Assembly (NCBI GenBank): GCA_036742455.1
Contig: DAINQU010000009.1
Coordinates: 1 to 64,000 of the forward strand
Direction: 5' to 3'
Origin: CAIKZZ01 sp036742455
Lineage (GTDB): Bacteria; Pseudomonadota; Gammaproteobacteria; Steroidobacterales; Steroidobacteraceae
Length of the DNA stretch: 64,000 bases
Under the pieces are notes generated by a model. It worked only from the letters and a program-made list of their open reading frames with translations, made no database searches and was not told where the DNA came from. Position 1 is the first letter of the stretch. Every line of letters begins with the position of its first letter. The position numbers and the translations under genes were made by a program. This document shows positions 23,701-32,993 of the stretch, in pieces.

Positions 23701-25122
23701 TCAGGTGTTCGTTCCCTGGCGACCGTAGTTGTCTTCAAAACGCACGATGTCGTCTTCGCCGAGGTACGACCCCGACTGTACTTCGATGATGTGCAACGGC
23801 ACTCGACCTGGGTTGCGGATGCGGTGCTTCGCGCCGACCGGAATGTAGGTCGACTGGTTTTCCGACAACAAAAACACCCGTTCGTCGCAGGTGATTTCCG
23901 CCGTACCGGACACCACAATCCAGTGCTCGGCGCGATGGTGATGCATCTGTAGCGACAGTGTGGCGCCCGGGTTGACCACCAAGCGCTTGACCTGGAAGCG
24001 ACCGCCTTGATCGACACTGTCGTAGCTGCCCCACGGCCGGAACACTTCGCGATGCAACGACGGCTCCGTGCGCTGCGCCGACTTCAACTTCGCGACCAAC
24101 GCTTTCACGTCTTGTACCCGTGATTTCGGCGCCACGAGCACCGCGTCTTTGGTCTCAACGACGACATGGTCGCTCAATCCGACCGTCGCGATCAGCCGCT
24201 CGGACGAGTACAGATAACACCCCGACGTATCGGAGGTCACCACGTCTCCCCGCGTGACATTGCCCGCCTCGTCGGCCGGCAACGTGTCGTGCAGCGCCGA
24301 CCACGACCCCACGTCGGACCAACCGGCATCGAGCGGCACCACCACCGCTGAATTCGTCTTCTCCATGACCGCGTAGTCGATGGAATCACTCGGACATTGT
24401 CCGAACGCATCAGCGCCGAGGCGCACGAAATCCAAGTCGCGATGCGCCGACATAAACGCCGCCTCGCACGCCGCCAACATCGACGGATTAAAGCGCGCCA
24501 GCTCTTCAAGGTAGCGGCGAGCCCGGAAGAGGAACATACCGCTGTTCCACAAATAGTCACCGGAGGCGACGTATTCTGCCGCGCGCTCAGCGGTCGGTTT
24601 CTCCACAAACTCGGCGATCGGATAGACCGGCCCGTCCCCGGCGCTGCGGCGGATGTAGCCATAGCCGGTTTCCGGGGCCGTCGGCACCACACCGAAGGTG
24701 ACGAGGTGGCCGTGACGCGCGGCCTCCAGACCCTCGGTGACGGCCGATTGAAACGCCGTCACATCGGCGAGCCGATGGTCCGCCGGCATCACCAGCAGCA
24801 CCGCGTCCTCACCGGCGGGGCTTGCGAGTGCGGCCAAGGCAGCGATGGCCACCGCGGGCGCGGTATTGCGCCCGACTGGCTCCAAAATAATGTCACTCGC
24901 GGGGACGCCGATAGCGCGCAGCTGTTCGGCGACCAGGAAGCGATGATGCGCGTTGCAGACGACAATCGGCGCGGCCGCACCAAGGCCCTCAAGGCGCATC
25001 ACCGTGTCCTGCAACATCGTCTGCTCGCCGACGAGCGGCAGGAACTGCTTGGGGTGCAACTCGCGCGACAACGGCCAGAGCCGTGTGCCCGAGCCACCGG
25101 AGAGTATGACGGGTACCAACAT
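23701..25122 (-). CDS. manC: Mannose-1-P guanylyltransferase/mannose-6-P isomerase
   Basis: A 473-residue two-domain enzyme. The N-terminal nucleotidyltransferase carries GGSGTRLWPLSR (9-20) and FVEKP, and makes GDP-mannose from GTP and mannose-1-phosphate. The C-terminal cupin (about 360-465, with PWGSYDSVDQGGRFQVKRL and LSLQMHHHRAEHW) is the phosphomannose isomerase part. This AlgA/ManC/WbpW layout supplies capsule, alginate-like polymer or O-antigen. AGGAGGCCCC gives a strong ribosome site, and phosphomannomutase follows on the same strand. Confidence 0.93.
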   Translation of the reverse strand: MLVPVILSGGSGTRLWPLSRELHPKQFLPLVGEQTMLQDTVMRLEGLGAAAPIVVCNAHHRFLVAEQLRAIGVPASDIILEPVGRNTAPAVAIAALAALASPAGEDAVLLVMPADHRLADVTAFQSAVTEGLEAARHGHLVTFGVVPTAPETGYGYIRRSAGDGPVYPIAEFVEKPTAERAAEYVASGDYLWNSGMFLFRARRYLEELARFNPSMLAACEAAFMSAHRDLDFVRLGADAFGQCPSDSIDYAVMEKTNSAVVVPLDAGWSDVGSWSALHDTLPADEAGNVTRGDVVTSDTSGCYLYSSERLIATVGLSDHVVVETKDAVLVAPKSRVQDVKALVAKLKSAQRTEPSLHREVFRPWGSYDSVDQGGRFQVKRLVVNPGATLSLQMHHHRAEHWIVVSGTAEITCDERVFLLSENQSTYIPVGAKHRIRNPGRVPLHIIEVQSGSYLGEDDIVRFEDNYGRQGTNT

Positions 25123-25143
25123 GGGGCCTCCTGGCGTGTGGGC

Positions 25144-26487
25144 TCAGCCGACGACGGGAACCGTGTCCCCGCGACCGATGCCGTAGTAGGTAAATCCGAA
25201 GCGGTGCATCAGCGCCGGATCGTACAGATTGCGGCCGTCAAAGATCACCGGCGATGCGAGCGCCGCCTTCAAGGCATCGAAGTCCGGGCTACGGAATTCG
25301 CGCCATTCGGTGACGATCGCCAGTGCATCCGCGCCTTCGAGCGCCGCTTCCATCGAGGCACAGAAAACGAGGTCTGCGCGCTCGCCGTAGATGCGCTGGG
25401 TTTCCTCCATCGCGACGGGATCGTAAGCGCGCACGGTTGCACCCGCCGCCCACAAAGCCTCGAGCAACACGCGGCTCGGTGCCTCGCGCATATCGTCCGT
25501 ATTGGGCTTGAAGGCCAATCCCCAAACGGCAAACGTCTTCCCGGCCAAATCACCGCGGTAATGGGCCGAGATCTTCTGAAAGAGCACAGTCTTTTGGCGC
25601 GCGTTAACCGCCTCTACCGCCGCCAGAATCATCGGCTCGTAGCCGTGCGAGCGTGCCGAGCGCTCCAGTGCCTGGACGTCTTTCGGGAAACAGGAGCCAC
25701 CGTAACCCACGCCGGGATAGATAAAGTGGTAGCCGATACGCGGATCCGAACCGATGCCGACGCGGACCTTCTCGATGTCCGCCCCCACCAATTCGGCCAA
25801 ATTCGCGATTTCGTTCATGAACGAAATCTTGGTCGCGAGCAGGGCGTTGGCGGCGTACTTGGTGAGTTCGGCCGAGCGGATATCCATCGCAATCAGACGT
25901 TCGTGATTGCGCGTGAACGGCTCGTACAACGCGCGCATGAGTTCCGTGACTTGCGGCTTGTCGGTTCCGATGACCACCCGATCCGGACGCATGAAGTCGC
26001 TGATCGCGGCGCCTTCCTTCAAGAACTCCGGATTCGAGACCACATCGAACTCGTGGGTGGCACCCCGCTCCGCCAGTTGTCCTTGCAGCGCAGCGCGGAC
26101 CTTATCCGCGGTTCCGACCGGCACGGTCGACTTCGTGATCACGACTTTATACTCGGTCATGTGCGTCGCAATGGTGCGCGCGACCGCGAGCACGTACTGC
26201 AAGTCGGCCGAACCGTCTTCGTCCGGCGGCGTACCCACGGCGATCATCTGGAACAAACCGTGCGCGACGCCCTCGGCCGCATCGGTCGTAAAACGCAAAC
26301 GACCCTTCGCACGGTTGGTTTCGATTAATTCATTCAGGCCGGGTTCGTGGATGGGCACGTCCCCCTGGTTCAGTCGCTCGATCTTGCGAGGATCGACGTC
26401 CACACAGACGACCGAGTTGCCCGCGTCCGCGAGGCAGGCGCCGGTGACGAGGCCCACGTAGCCCGATCCGAAAATAGTGATTTTCAT
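25144..26487 (-). CDS. ugd: UDP-glucose 6-dehydrogenase
   Basis: A 447-residue NAD-dependent enzyme that oxidises UDP-glucose to UDP-glucuronate. Visible: Rossmann GSGYVGLVTGACLAD (7-21), ITKSTVPVGT (118-126), NPEFLKEG (152-159) and the catalytic Cys266 in GVGYGGSCFPKD. It is 21 nt upstream of manC, so ugd-manC-manB look like one operon. The product is also the substrate of the UDP-glucuronate decarboxylase at 45979-46965. Confidence 0.95.
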   Translation of the reverse strand: MKITIFGSGYVGLVTGACLADAGNSVVCVDVDPRKIERLNQGDVPIHEPGLNELIETNRAKGRLRFTTDAAEGVAHGLFQMIAVGTPPDEDGSADLQYVLAVARTIATHMTEYKVVITKSTVPVGTADKVRAALQGQLAERGATHEFDVVSNPEFLKEGAAISDFMRPDRVVIGTDKPQVTELMRALYEPFTRNHERLIAMDIRSAELTKYAANALLATKISFMNEIANLAELVGADIEKVRVGIGSDPRIGYHFIYPGVGYGGSCFPKDVQALERSARSHGYEPMILAAVEAVNARQKTVLFQKISAHYRGDLAGKTFAVWGLAFKPNTDDMREAPSRVLLEALWAAGATVRAYDPVAMEETQRIYGERADLVFCASMEAALEGADALAIVTEWREFRSPDFDALKAALASPVIFDGRNLYDPALMHRFGFTYYGIGRGDTVPVVG

Positions 26488-26649
26488 AGTCCGATTCCTC
26501 TTCCCGTGAGGAACCGACCCAACGCGGGCCCTCCGGGTTCGATCCTAAATATCCGTACCGGTCTTCGCGCTGGCCACCCCGGCATCGTCGGTCCATCACG
26601 ACCACGACACACCGGCGGCTCGACCGATCAGCCATGGCCCCGATTGTAC

Positions 26650-27570
26650 TTACATTCCGTTAAAAAGCCGCTTCGGCACCAACACGCCATTCAGCACGTC
26701 GCCGAGCCCCATGAATCGACCGCCATGGGTATACACGGTGTGCAATCCGTCCGCAGCCACGACGTCCACCGACTGCCCATGACCAAACCGGCTCGCCACC
26801 GCATCGTCTAACTGCACCTGTGGCCAACCGGCCAGCGCACGATCCGGCGCGAGCAACAGCCGATCCAAAGCCGCCTCATCGCCCGCCAAGGACTCTAACG
26901 ATTCCAGGGTGTGCACCGGATAATCCGCAAAAACACCGCCCACGTCGGTACGCCGCAGGGCTGATAGATGGCCCACCGTGCCCATCGCCGTGGCAATGTC
27001 CTCCCCCAACGTCCGCACATACGTGCCTTTGGAGCAACGCACGTCGAACACGACGGTGTCGGCGGTGTACTCCACCACCGTCAGCGCGCTGATACGCACC
27101 GGGCGTGGGGCCCGTTCGACGACCTCGCCCCGGCGGGCGATCGTGTACAGCGCTTCGCCATCGCGCTTCAGGGCGGAGTACATGGGCGGAATTTGCGAGG
27201 TGAGCCCGACAAAACGCTCGAGCGTAGCCAGCAGACGCGACGAATCGAACGCGGGCACGGGCGCTGTCTCAACGATGCTGCCCTCCCGATCGCCCGTGTC
27301 CGTCCGAGCACCCAGCGCGAGGGTTGCGACGTATCGCTTGTCGGCGTCCAACAGATAGCCGGCCACCTTGGTGGCTTCGCCAAAACAGAGCGGTAATACG
27401 CCGGTGGCCAACGGATCGAGGCTACCGGTATGACCCGCCTTCTCCGCTCGATACAGGCGGCGGACCAGTTGCAGCGCGCGATTGGAGGTCAGGCCCAGCG
27501 GCTTGTCGAGCAGCACTAGACCATCGACCGACCGCCAGACCGTTCGGGGGCGACCGCCCGACGCGGTCAT
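26650..27570 (-). CDS. truB: tRNA pseudouridine-55 synthase
   Basis: A 306-residue TruB that makes pseudouridine 55 in the T loop of tRNAs. The catalytic Asp52 lies in HTGSLDPLATGVLPLC, and VRCSKGTYVRTLGEDI is also conserved. A C-terminal PUA-like part is present. Its start overlaps the rbfA stop (ATGA), and it is the last gene of the translation operon; 162 gene-free bases follow before ugd begins. Confidence 0.94.
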   Translation of the reverse strand: MTASGGRPRTVWRSVDGLVLLDKPLGLTSNRALQLVRRLYRAEKAGHTGSLDPLATGVLPLCFGEATKVAGYLLDADKRYVATLALGARTDTGDREGSIVETAPVPAFDSSRLLATLERFVGLTSQIPPMYSALKRDGEALYTIARRGEVVERAPRPVRISALTVVEYTADTVVFDVRCSKGTYVRTLGEDIATAMGTVGHLSALRRTDVGGVFADYPVHTLESLESLAGDEAALDRLLLAPDRALAGWPQVQLDDAVASRFGHGQSVDVVAADGLHTVYTHGGRFMGLGDVLNGVLVPKRLFNGM

Positions 27571-27989
27571 TCCGTCGTTTCGGCCGCCGACTCGCCAGAC
27601 GGCGTGTCCGGATGCGGGTGCGCCTCGGCACGCTCGGCATCGCTGGCGACGGCCTGATTGATCAGGGACGACAAGCGCGCCGCCTCGTCAATGGTGTGAT
27701 CCACCGCGAACCGCAGTTCCGGCACGTGACGAATCTCGAGTTGCTTCTTCAGATGGTTGCGAAGGAAGCCTGCTGCCGACGCCAACGCCGCAGCAACCTC
27801 TTCGGCCGGTCGCTTCCCATCAAAGGGCACAAAGTAGACCTTTGCGTGCGACAGATCGCGACTGATCTCCACGGTCGTGAACGTGACGAGACCCACGCGA
27901 GGGTCTTTCACCTCGCGGCGAACGAGCTCGGAGAGCAGACGCAAGATCTGCTCCTCGAGTCGTCGACCACGTTGAAAGTCGCGCGGCAT
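27567..27989 (-). CDS. rbfA: Ribosome-binding factor A
   Basis: A 140-residue 30S maturation factor with the KH-like fold. RRLEEQILRLLSELVRREVKDP at the start and HAKVYFVPF in the middle are typical. The Asp/Glu-rich tail beyond about residue 120 is variable in the family. It overlaps infB by one base and truB by four. Confidence 0.92.
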   Translation of the reverse strand: MPRDFQRGRRLEEQILRLLSELVRREVKDPRVGLVTFTTVEISRDLSHAKVYFVPFDGKRPAEEVAAALASAAGFLRNHLKKQLEIRHVPELRFAVDHTIDEAARLSSLINQAVASDAERAEAHPHPDTPSGESAAETTE

Positions 27990-30559
27990 CAGAGCGACCG
28001 CGTGACCGTCACGCGCTCATAGCATTCGATCTGGTCGCCCGCGCGAACGTCGTTGTAGTCCTTCACGGCGATGCCGCACTCGGTGCCCGAGCGCACTTCG
28101 GCCACGTCGTCCTTGAAGCGTCGCAGGGATTCCAGCGCACCTTCGAAGATCACGACGTTGTCGCGCAGCACACGGATCGGATTGTTGCGCTTCACAAACC
28201 CTTCGATCACGAGGCAACCCGCCACTTGACCGAACTTGCTCGAGCGGAACACATCGCGAACCTGGGCAAGACCCACGATCTGATCGCGAATTTCCGGCTG
28301 CAACATGCCCGACAGCGCCGACCGTACGTCGTCGATCACTTCGTAAATGATGCTGTAGTACTGAATCGAGACGCCGTTGTCCTTGATCGCAGTGCGTGCG
28401 GCCGCATCGGCGCGCACGTTGAACGCCACGATGCGAGCATTGGACGCCGAGGCAAGCATCACATCCGACTCGGTGATACCACCGACGCCCGACGACACCA
28501 CCTTAACCGCCACTTCCGAGGTCGACAGCTTTTGCAGCGCATCGCGCAATGCTTCGGCCGAACCCTGCACGTCCGCCTTGATGACGACCTGCACGGTCTG
28601 GGCTTTGCCCTCTTCCATCTGCGAGAACACGTCTTCGAATTTCGGCGTACGGGCAGCGAGTTTGACGTCGCGGAATTTGCCCTGCCGATGCAGCGCCACT
28701 TCACGCGCCTTACGCTCGCTCTCGACGACCATAAAGTCGTCGCCCGCGTTCGGGGCCCCGGACAAGCCGAGTACCTGAACGGGAATGGAGGGGCCTGCGC
28801 TGGCGGTGGACGCACCGGTCTCGTCGAACATCGCGCGAACGCGACCGAACTCCTGACCGGCGATGATCGGGTCACCTTGCTTCAAGGTGCCACGCTTCAC
28901 CAGAACGGTTGCAACCGCGCCGCGACCCTTCTCGATGCTGGATTCCAGCACCACACCGACCGCGTGACCGGTCGGCGACGCGCGCAGTTCCAACACTTCC
29001 GCCTGCAGCAACAGCGACTCGAGCAGCTGCTCGACGCCCATACCGGTCTTGGCCGACACGGGGACGAAAATCGTGTCACCGCCGTACTCTTCCGGAACGA
29101 TGCTGTACTGCAGCAACTCGTTCTTGACGCGGTCCGGATCGGCTTCCGGCTTATCCATCTTATTGAGCGCGACGACGATCGGCACTTCCGCCGCCTTCGC
29201 GTGCTGAATCGCCTCGACGGTTTGCGGCATCACGCCGTCATCCGCCGCTACAACGAGAATCACGATGTCCGTGATCTGAGCGCCGCGGGCACGCATCGAG
29301 GTGAAGGCCGCGTGGCCCGGTGTATCGATGAAGGTAACAATGCCGCGCGGCGTAGAGACGTGATACGCACCAATGTGCTGCGTAATGCCGCCCGCTTCGC
29401 CCGCGGCCACTTTGGCGCGGCGGATGTAATCGAGCAGCGACGTCTTGCCGTGGTCGACGTGACCCATGATGGTCACGACAGGCGGACGCGGCAACAGTTC
29501 ACCCTGCAGCGCGGGATCCGTGACCAGCGAATCCTCAAGGGCATTTTCCTTGAGCGGCTTCGCGGTGTGGCCCAACTCTTCCACGACCAGAACGGCCGTG
29601 TCTTGGTCCAACGGCTGATTGATGGTCGCCATGACGCCCATGTTCATGAGCGCCTTGATCAATTCGCCACCTTTGACGGCCAACTTCTGCGCAAGTTCGG
29701 CCACGGTGATCGTCTCGGGAATCGAGACTTCACGCTTGACCGGCGCCGTCGGCATCTCGAAGCCGTGACGGCCTTCCGAGCCGCCACCGCTGCCGCGACG
29801 CATCGGCTTCATCGGCTTCTTTTTCTTGAAGCGATTGCTGGCGTCCGACGAAACGTGCAACTCCTGGCGCCCGTAACGGGTATCGCGCGAGTCGCGTCCA
29901 CCCGAGGCCGGGGGCGCGGCACGATCCGGTCGCGAGGCGACCGGTGCGGGTGGCGGAGGTGGCGCTGCCGCCGCGAGTGCAGCCGCTGCGGCTGCCGCTG
30001 CGGCCTTGCGGGCGCGCTCGGCTTCCTCTTGTTCGGCACGTTCTGCCTGGCGACGAACTTCCTCTTCGGCTGCACGCCGAGCGTCTTCCTCGGCGCGTGC
30101 ACGCTGTTCGGCTTCTGCGACTTTCCGCGCCTCTTCGTCCGCGATGCGCTGACGTTCGGCTTCGATCGCGCGCGCAGCGGCCTCTTCGGTCTCCCGCACG
30201 CGGTCGATTTCTTCTTGGGCTGCACGGGCCTGCTCTTCGAGCACGCCGCGATTGATGTAGGTGCGCTTTGTGCGGACCTCGACGCTGACCGTGCGGGCAC
30301 GACCTTGCGCGGCCGCCACTTTGATCTCGCTCTGCGTCTTGCGCTTGAGCGTGATCTTGCGCGGACCGGCCGAGGCCGATTCGTCCTCGGTGCGCCCGTG
30401 CGACCGACGCAGGAACGAGAGCAACTCGCCCTTCTGATCGTCGGTGATCGTGGCATCCGATCCGCCCACGCGGATACCGGCTTCTTCAAACTGCTTGAGC
30501 AGCTTCTCCACCGGGACCTTTAGGACCTCGGCAAATTGCGCTACGGTGACATCAGACAT
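27989..30559 (-). CDS. infB: Translation initiation factor IF-2
   Basis: An 856-residue GTPase that places fMet-tRNA on the 30S subunit. Order: IF2_N domain (1-50), a long Glu/Arg/Ala coiled coil (about 100-195), a run of Ala/Pro (about 185-205), a second IF2_N, then the G domain with GHVDHGKTSLLDYIR, DTPGHAAFT and NKMD, and C1/C2 domains ending in GDQIECYERVTV. The linker is slightly shorter than in E. coli IF-2alpha (890 residues). Located between nusA (12 nt) and rbfA. Confidence 0.96.
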   Translation of the reverse strand: MSDVTVAQFAEVLKVPVEKLLKQFEEAGIRVGGSDATITDDQKGELLSFLRRSHGRTEDESASAGPRKITLKRKTQSEIKVAAAQGRARTVSVEVRTKRTYINRGVLEEQARAAQEEIDRVRETEEAAARAIEAERQRIADEEARKVAEAEQRARAEEDARRAAEEEVRRQAERAEQEEAERARKAAAAAAAAALAAAAPPPPPAPVASRPDRAAPPASGGRDSRDTRYGRQELHVSSDASNRFKKKKPMKPMRRGSGGGSEGRHGFEMPTAPVKREVSIPETITVAELAQKLAVKGGELIKALMNMGVMATINQPLDQDTAVLVVEELGHTAKPLKENALEDSLVTDPALQGELLPRPPVVTIMGHVDHGKTSLLDYIRRAKVAAGEAGGITQHIGAYHVSTPRGIVTFIDTPGHAAFTSMRARGAQITDIVILVVAADDGVMPQTVEAIQHAKAAEVPIVVALNKMDKPEADPDRVKNELLQYSIVPEEYGGDTIFVPVSAKTGMGVEQLLESLLLQAEVLELRASPTGHAVGVVLESSIEKGRGAVATVLVKRGTLKQGDPIIAGQEFGRVRAMFDETGASTASAGPSIPVQVLGLSGAPNAGDDFMVVESERKAREVALHRQGKFRDVKLAARTPKFEDVFSQMEEGKAQTVQVVIKADVQGSAEALRDALQKLSTSEVAVKVVSSGVGGITESDVMLASASNARIVAFNVRADAAARTAIKDNGVSIQYYSIIYEVIDDVRSALSGMLQPEIRDQIVGLAQVRDVFRSSKFGQVAGCLVIEGFVKRNNPIRVLRDNVVIFEGALESLRRFKDDVAEVRSGTECGIAVKDYNDVRAGDQIECYERVTVTRSL

Positions 30560-30571
30560 TCAGAAACTCCC

Positions 30572-32080
30572 TCAGGCCGATGCCCCGTCGGTGAACCAAT
30601 GGGCGCGGGCAGCCATAATCAGCTGACCGGCGGTGGTCTCGTCGAGACCGCCTACGCCGTCGAGATCGTCGGTCGACTGCTCGGCGAGATCATCGCGCGT
30701 GCAGATGCCGCGAGCGGTCAAAGCCGCCGCCAATTCTTCCGTCATGCCTTCGACCGCCCACAAATCCTCGGAACCACCTTCCTGTGTTTCCTCGGTGGCG
30801 ATCGCTTGCGTCAACAGCACGTCACGCGCCCGGTTGCGCAACTCACGAACGATCTCGTCGTCGAATTCTTCGATGGCGAGCAACTCGTTGGTCGGCACAT
30901 AGGCGATTTCTTCGATCGTCGAGAAGCCCTCGCCGACCAAGATGGCCGCGACGTCCTCATCGACGTCCAACGCCTTCTTGAACATATCGAGCAGCGCGCG
31001 GGTTTCCGCCTCGCTCTTCTCGTCGGCTTGCGCCTCGCTCATGATGTTCAGCTTCCAGCCGGTCAGTTCCGAGGCGAGACGGATGTTCTGGCCGCCACGA
31101 CCGATGGCCTGGGACAGCTTCTCTTCCGCCACGGCAATTTCCATGCTGTGTTGGTCTTCGTCGACAACGATCGACGTCACTTCAGCCGGCTGCATCGCGT
31201 TGATAACGAACTGAGCCGGGTTCTCTTCGAACGGAATGATGTCGACGCGCTCGCCGGCAATCTCATTGGAGACGGCCTGCACACGGCTACCACGCATACC
31301 CACGCAGGCGCCCACGGGGTCGATGCGCGAATCGGTGCTGCGCACGGCAATCTTGGCGCGAGCGCCCGGATCACGAGCGGCGCCGAGAATCTGAATCAGC
31401 CCCTGACCCACTTCCGGCACTTCGAGTTTGAACAACTCGATCAAGAACTCCGGCGCTGTACGCGACAAGAAAATCTGCGGACCGCGGACTTCCGAGCGCA
31501 CTTCTTTGAGGTAAGCCTTGACGCGATCCTGCGTACGGATAGGTTCGCGCGGGATCATGTGCTCGCGCGGAATGAATGCTTCGGCATTCTGGCCCAAATC
31601 GACGTACGTACCGTTGCGGTCAACGCGCTTGACGATGCCCGACACGAGCGTACCGACACGGTCCAAGAACGCATCAACGACCTGAGCACGTTCCGCTTCG
31701 CGCACCTTCTGCACGATGACCTGCTTGGCAGTCTGCGCATCGATACGACCAAAGCCCTCGCCCTCGAGCGGGACTTCAACGAACCCACCAACGACGGCTG
31801 CCGGGTCGACATCGAGCGCGTCTTCGAGGCGCAGCTCACGATCCGGCACTTCGAGTTCACGCGAATCGTCAGCGAAGACCTTCCAGCGCTGGAACACGTC
31901 GTAGTCGCCGGACTTGCGGTTAATGGCCACCCGCACGTCCATCTCCTCGCCGAGACGCTTACGCGTCGCCGACGCAAGAGCCGCTTCCAAGGCCTCGAAA
32001 ATGATTTCCTTGTCGATGCCCTTCTCGTTCGCGACGCTCTCAACCGCGTCGACGATTTCCTTCAGCGTAGTCTTCGCCAT
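30572..32080 (-). CDS. nusA: Transcription factor NusA
   Basis: A 502-residue NusA, starting at the ATG at 32080 because GGGAG lies 7 bases upstream; a GTG nine bases earlier is also open. Domains: N-terminal RNA-polymerase binding part (1-130), S1 (about 135-200, GIVKRVDRNGTYVDLG), KH1 and KH2 (about 230-345, GMRGSRVQAVSNEI and GRGGQNIRLASELTG), and two acidic helix-hairpin-helix repeats (about 360-500) as in other gammaproteobacteria. It controls pausing, termination and antitermination, and may act on its own leader, which has two terminators. Confidence 0.96.
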   Translation of the reverse strand: MAKTTLKEIVDAVESVANEKGIDKEIIFEALEAALASATRKRLGEEMDVRVAINRKSGDYDVFQRWKVFADDSRELEVPDRELRLEDALDVDPAAVVGGFVEVPLEGEGFGRIDAQTAKQVIVQKVREAERAQVVDAFLDRVGTLVSGIVKRVDRNGTYVDLGQNAEAFIPREHMIPREPIRTQDRVKAYLKEVRSEVRGPQIFLSRTAPEFLIELFKLEVPEVGQGLIQILGAARDPGARAKIAVRSTDSRIDPVGACVGMRGSRVQAVSNEIAGERVDIIPFEENPAQFVINAMQPAEVTSIVVDEDQHSMEIAVAEEKLSQAIGRGGQNIRLASELTGWKLNIMSEAQADEKSEAETRALLDMFKKALDVDEDVAAILVGEGFSTIEEIAYVPTNELLAIEEFDDEIVRELRNRARDVLLTQAIATEETQEGGSEDLWAVEGMTEELAAALTARGICTRDDLAEQSTDDLDGVGGLDETTAGQLIMAARAHWFTDGASA

Positions 32081-32085
32081 GTTCG

Positions 32086-32565
32086 TCACTCCCGTCGGGT
32101 GCCAAAGTCAGGCACCAGCCGTGCCGTCTTGATTTCGTTGAAACCGATGATCACTTCTTTCCCATCCACCTTAAGCTCGATGCCGGTCTCCGATGTTGCA
32201 ACGAGTTCCCCCGTCCAACGCCGGCGACCATCGCGCGGTAGATGGCTCTCTACATGCACGCGCCCGCCGACCACCCGCGCAAAATGCGCCGGTTTGGCCA
32301 ACGGCCGGTCAAATCCTGGCGACGACACCTCTAAGGTGTATTCGCTCCGTATCGGGTCGGCGGCATCGAGTAACTCGCTGCTCATCCGACTCACTGCCTC
32401 ACAGTCGTCGACGGTGATGCGATGGCCCTCCGTCTCGCCGCCCGGGTGGTCGATATAGATGCGCAGCGTCCCACCGCCCCGGTGGGCGTTGAACTCCAGC
32501 TCGACCAGTTCGTAGCCCAAGGCCACAATTCCCGGCTCGAGCAGCGCTATCAGCGTCTGCCGCAT
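32086..32565 (-). CDS. rimP: Ribosome maturation factor RimP
   Basis: A 159-residue factor for 30S assembly, first gene of rimP-nusA-infB-rbfA-truB. Conserved pieces: LELVELEF-like YELVELEF near the start, GTLRIYIDHPGG, DCEAVSR and YTLEVSSPGFDRPL. Only 5 nt separate it from nusA. Confidence 0.94.
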   Translation of the reverse strand: MRQTLIALLEPGIVALGYELVELEFNAHRGGGTLRIYIDHPGGETEGHRITVDDCEAVSRMSSELLDAADPIRSEYTLEVSSPGFDRPLAKPAHFARVVGGRVHVESHLPRDGRRRWTGELVATSETGIELKVDGKEVIIGFNEIKTARLVPDFGTRRE

Positions 32566-32620
32566 CGACTCATCACCCCGGACCCGGAGGTCCTACCGTC
32601 CTGCCCACAAAAAATGGGCC

Positions 32621-32643
32621 AAAAAAATGGGCCTGCGGCCCAT
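32621..32643 (-). terminator. Leader terminator A before rimP
   Basis: Read leftward: ATGGGCC-GCA-GGCCCAT followed by seven T (the first T pairs in the stem). The block GGCCCATTTTTT is repeated at once, giving a second possible pairing partner for ATGGGCC and a second T-run. It lies 56 bases before the rimP start, so transcripts for rimP-nusA-infB must pass it. Confidence 0.8.
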
Positions 32644-32681
32644 ATCCGGGGCCACGAGGCATCACGCCCCCGGCCCAAACG

Positions 32682-32703
32682 AAAAAGCCCCCGGCGGGGC
32701 TTT
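32682..32703 (-). terminator. Leader terminator B before rimP
   Basis: Read leftward: AAAGCCCC-GCCG-GGGGCTTT continuing as TT, an 8-bp stem with a 4-nt loop and a T5 tract. About 40 bases ahead of terminator A in the same leader. Alternatively it closes a short upstream RNA. Confidence 0.75.
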
Positions 32704-32993
32704 CTCTCTGTCCGACAAAGAACCGCTCAGCCAGAGACGATTCCCGAGGTCCCCGATTCTACCGGAAAATCCGGGCTCCCGAAAAGCATTTTATCCCGCA
32801 ACGCCGGTGACCGGGCCCCGCCTACACGTTCCAGCCGCAGACGCCGGCCCGCCGCGCCCCACGACTCGCACGGGGCGCACCCGCCCCCCCAGTGGGCAGG
32901 ATTTCGACCGTTGCGACTGGAGCACCCGGCACCGGTGCGGTCTATACTCGAACCGACCGAGGGGGCTCGGGCTGTAGCTGACATCGAGTATCC

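Larger units (their letters stand above)
32566..32993. other. Shared leader and promoter region, rimP and kor operons
   Basis: No tRNA or protein gene is visible, although many gammaproteobacteria have tRNA genes before rimP. It holds two leftward intrinsic terminators (32621-32643 and 32682-32703), a TAGAAT at 32756-32761 (minus strand) that could be the -10 box of the rimP operon, and a 6-bp pairing (TCTCTG...CAGAGA, about 32704-32735) just before terminator B. The right end must contain the rightward promoter of the Kor operon. Confidence 0.55.

Noticed and set aside
24397..26328. A 643-codon open frame opposite manC and ugd
   Set aside because: It spans two real genes on the other strand and reads as basic low-complexity protein, so it is a shadow.
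28226..30523. A 765-codon open frame on the plus strand opposite infB
   Set aside because: It is antisense to a clearly conserved IF-2, rich in Arg and His, and shows no domain. Long antisense frames are expected in GC-rich genes with strong third-position bias.
30536..32458. A 640-codon open frame opposite nusA and rimP
   Set aside because: Antisense to two conserved genes, with biased composition (Asp/Arg/His) and no ribosome site.
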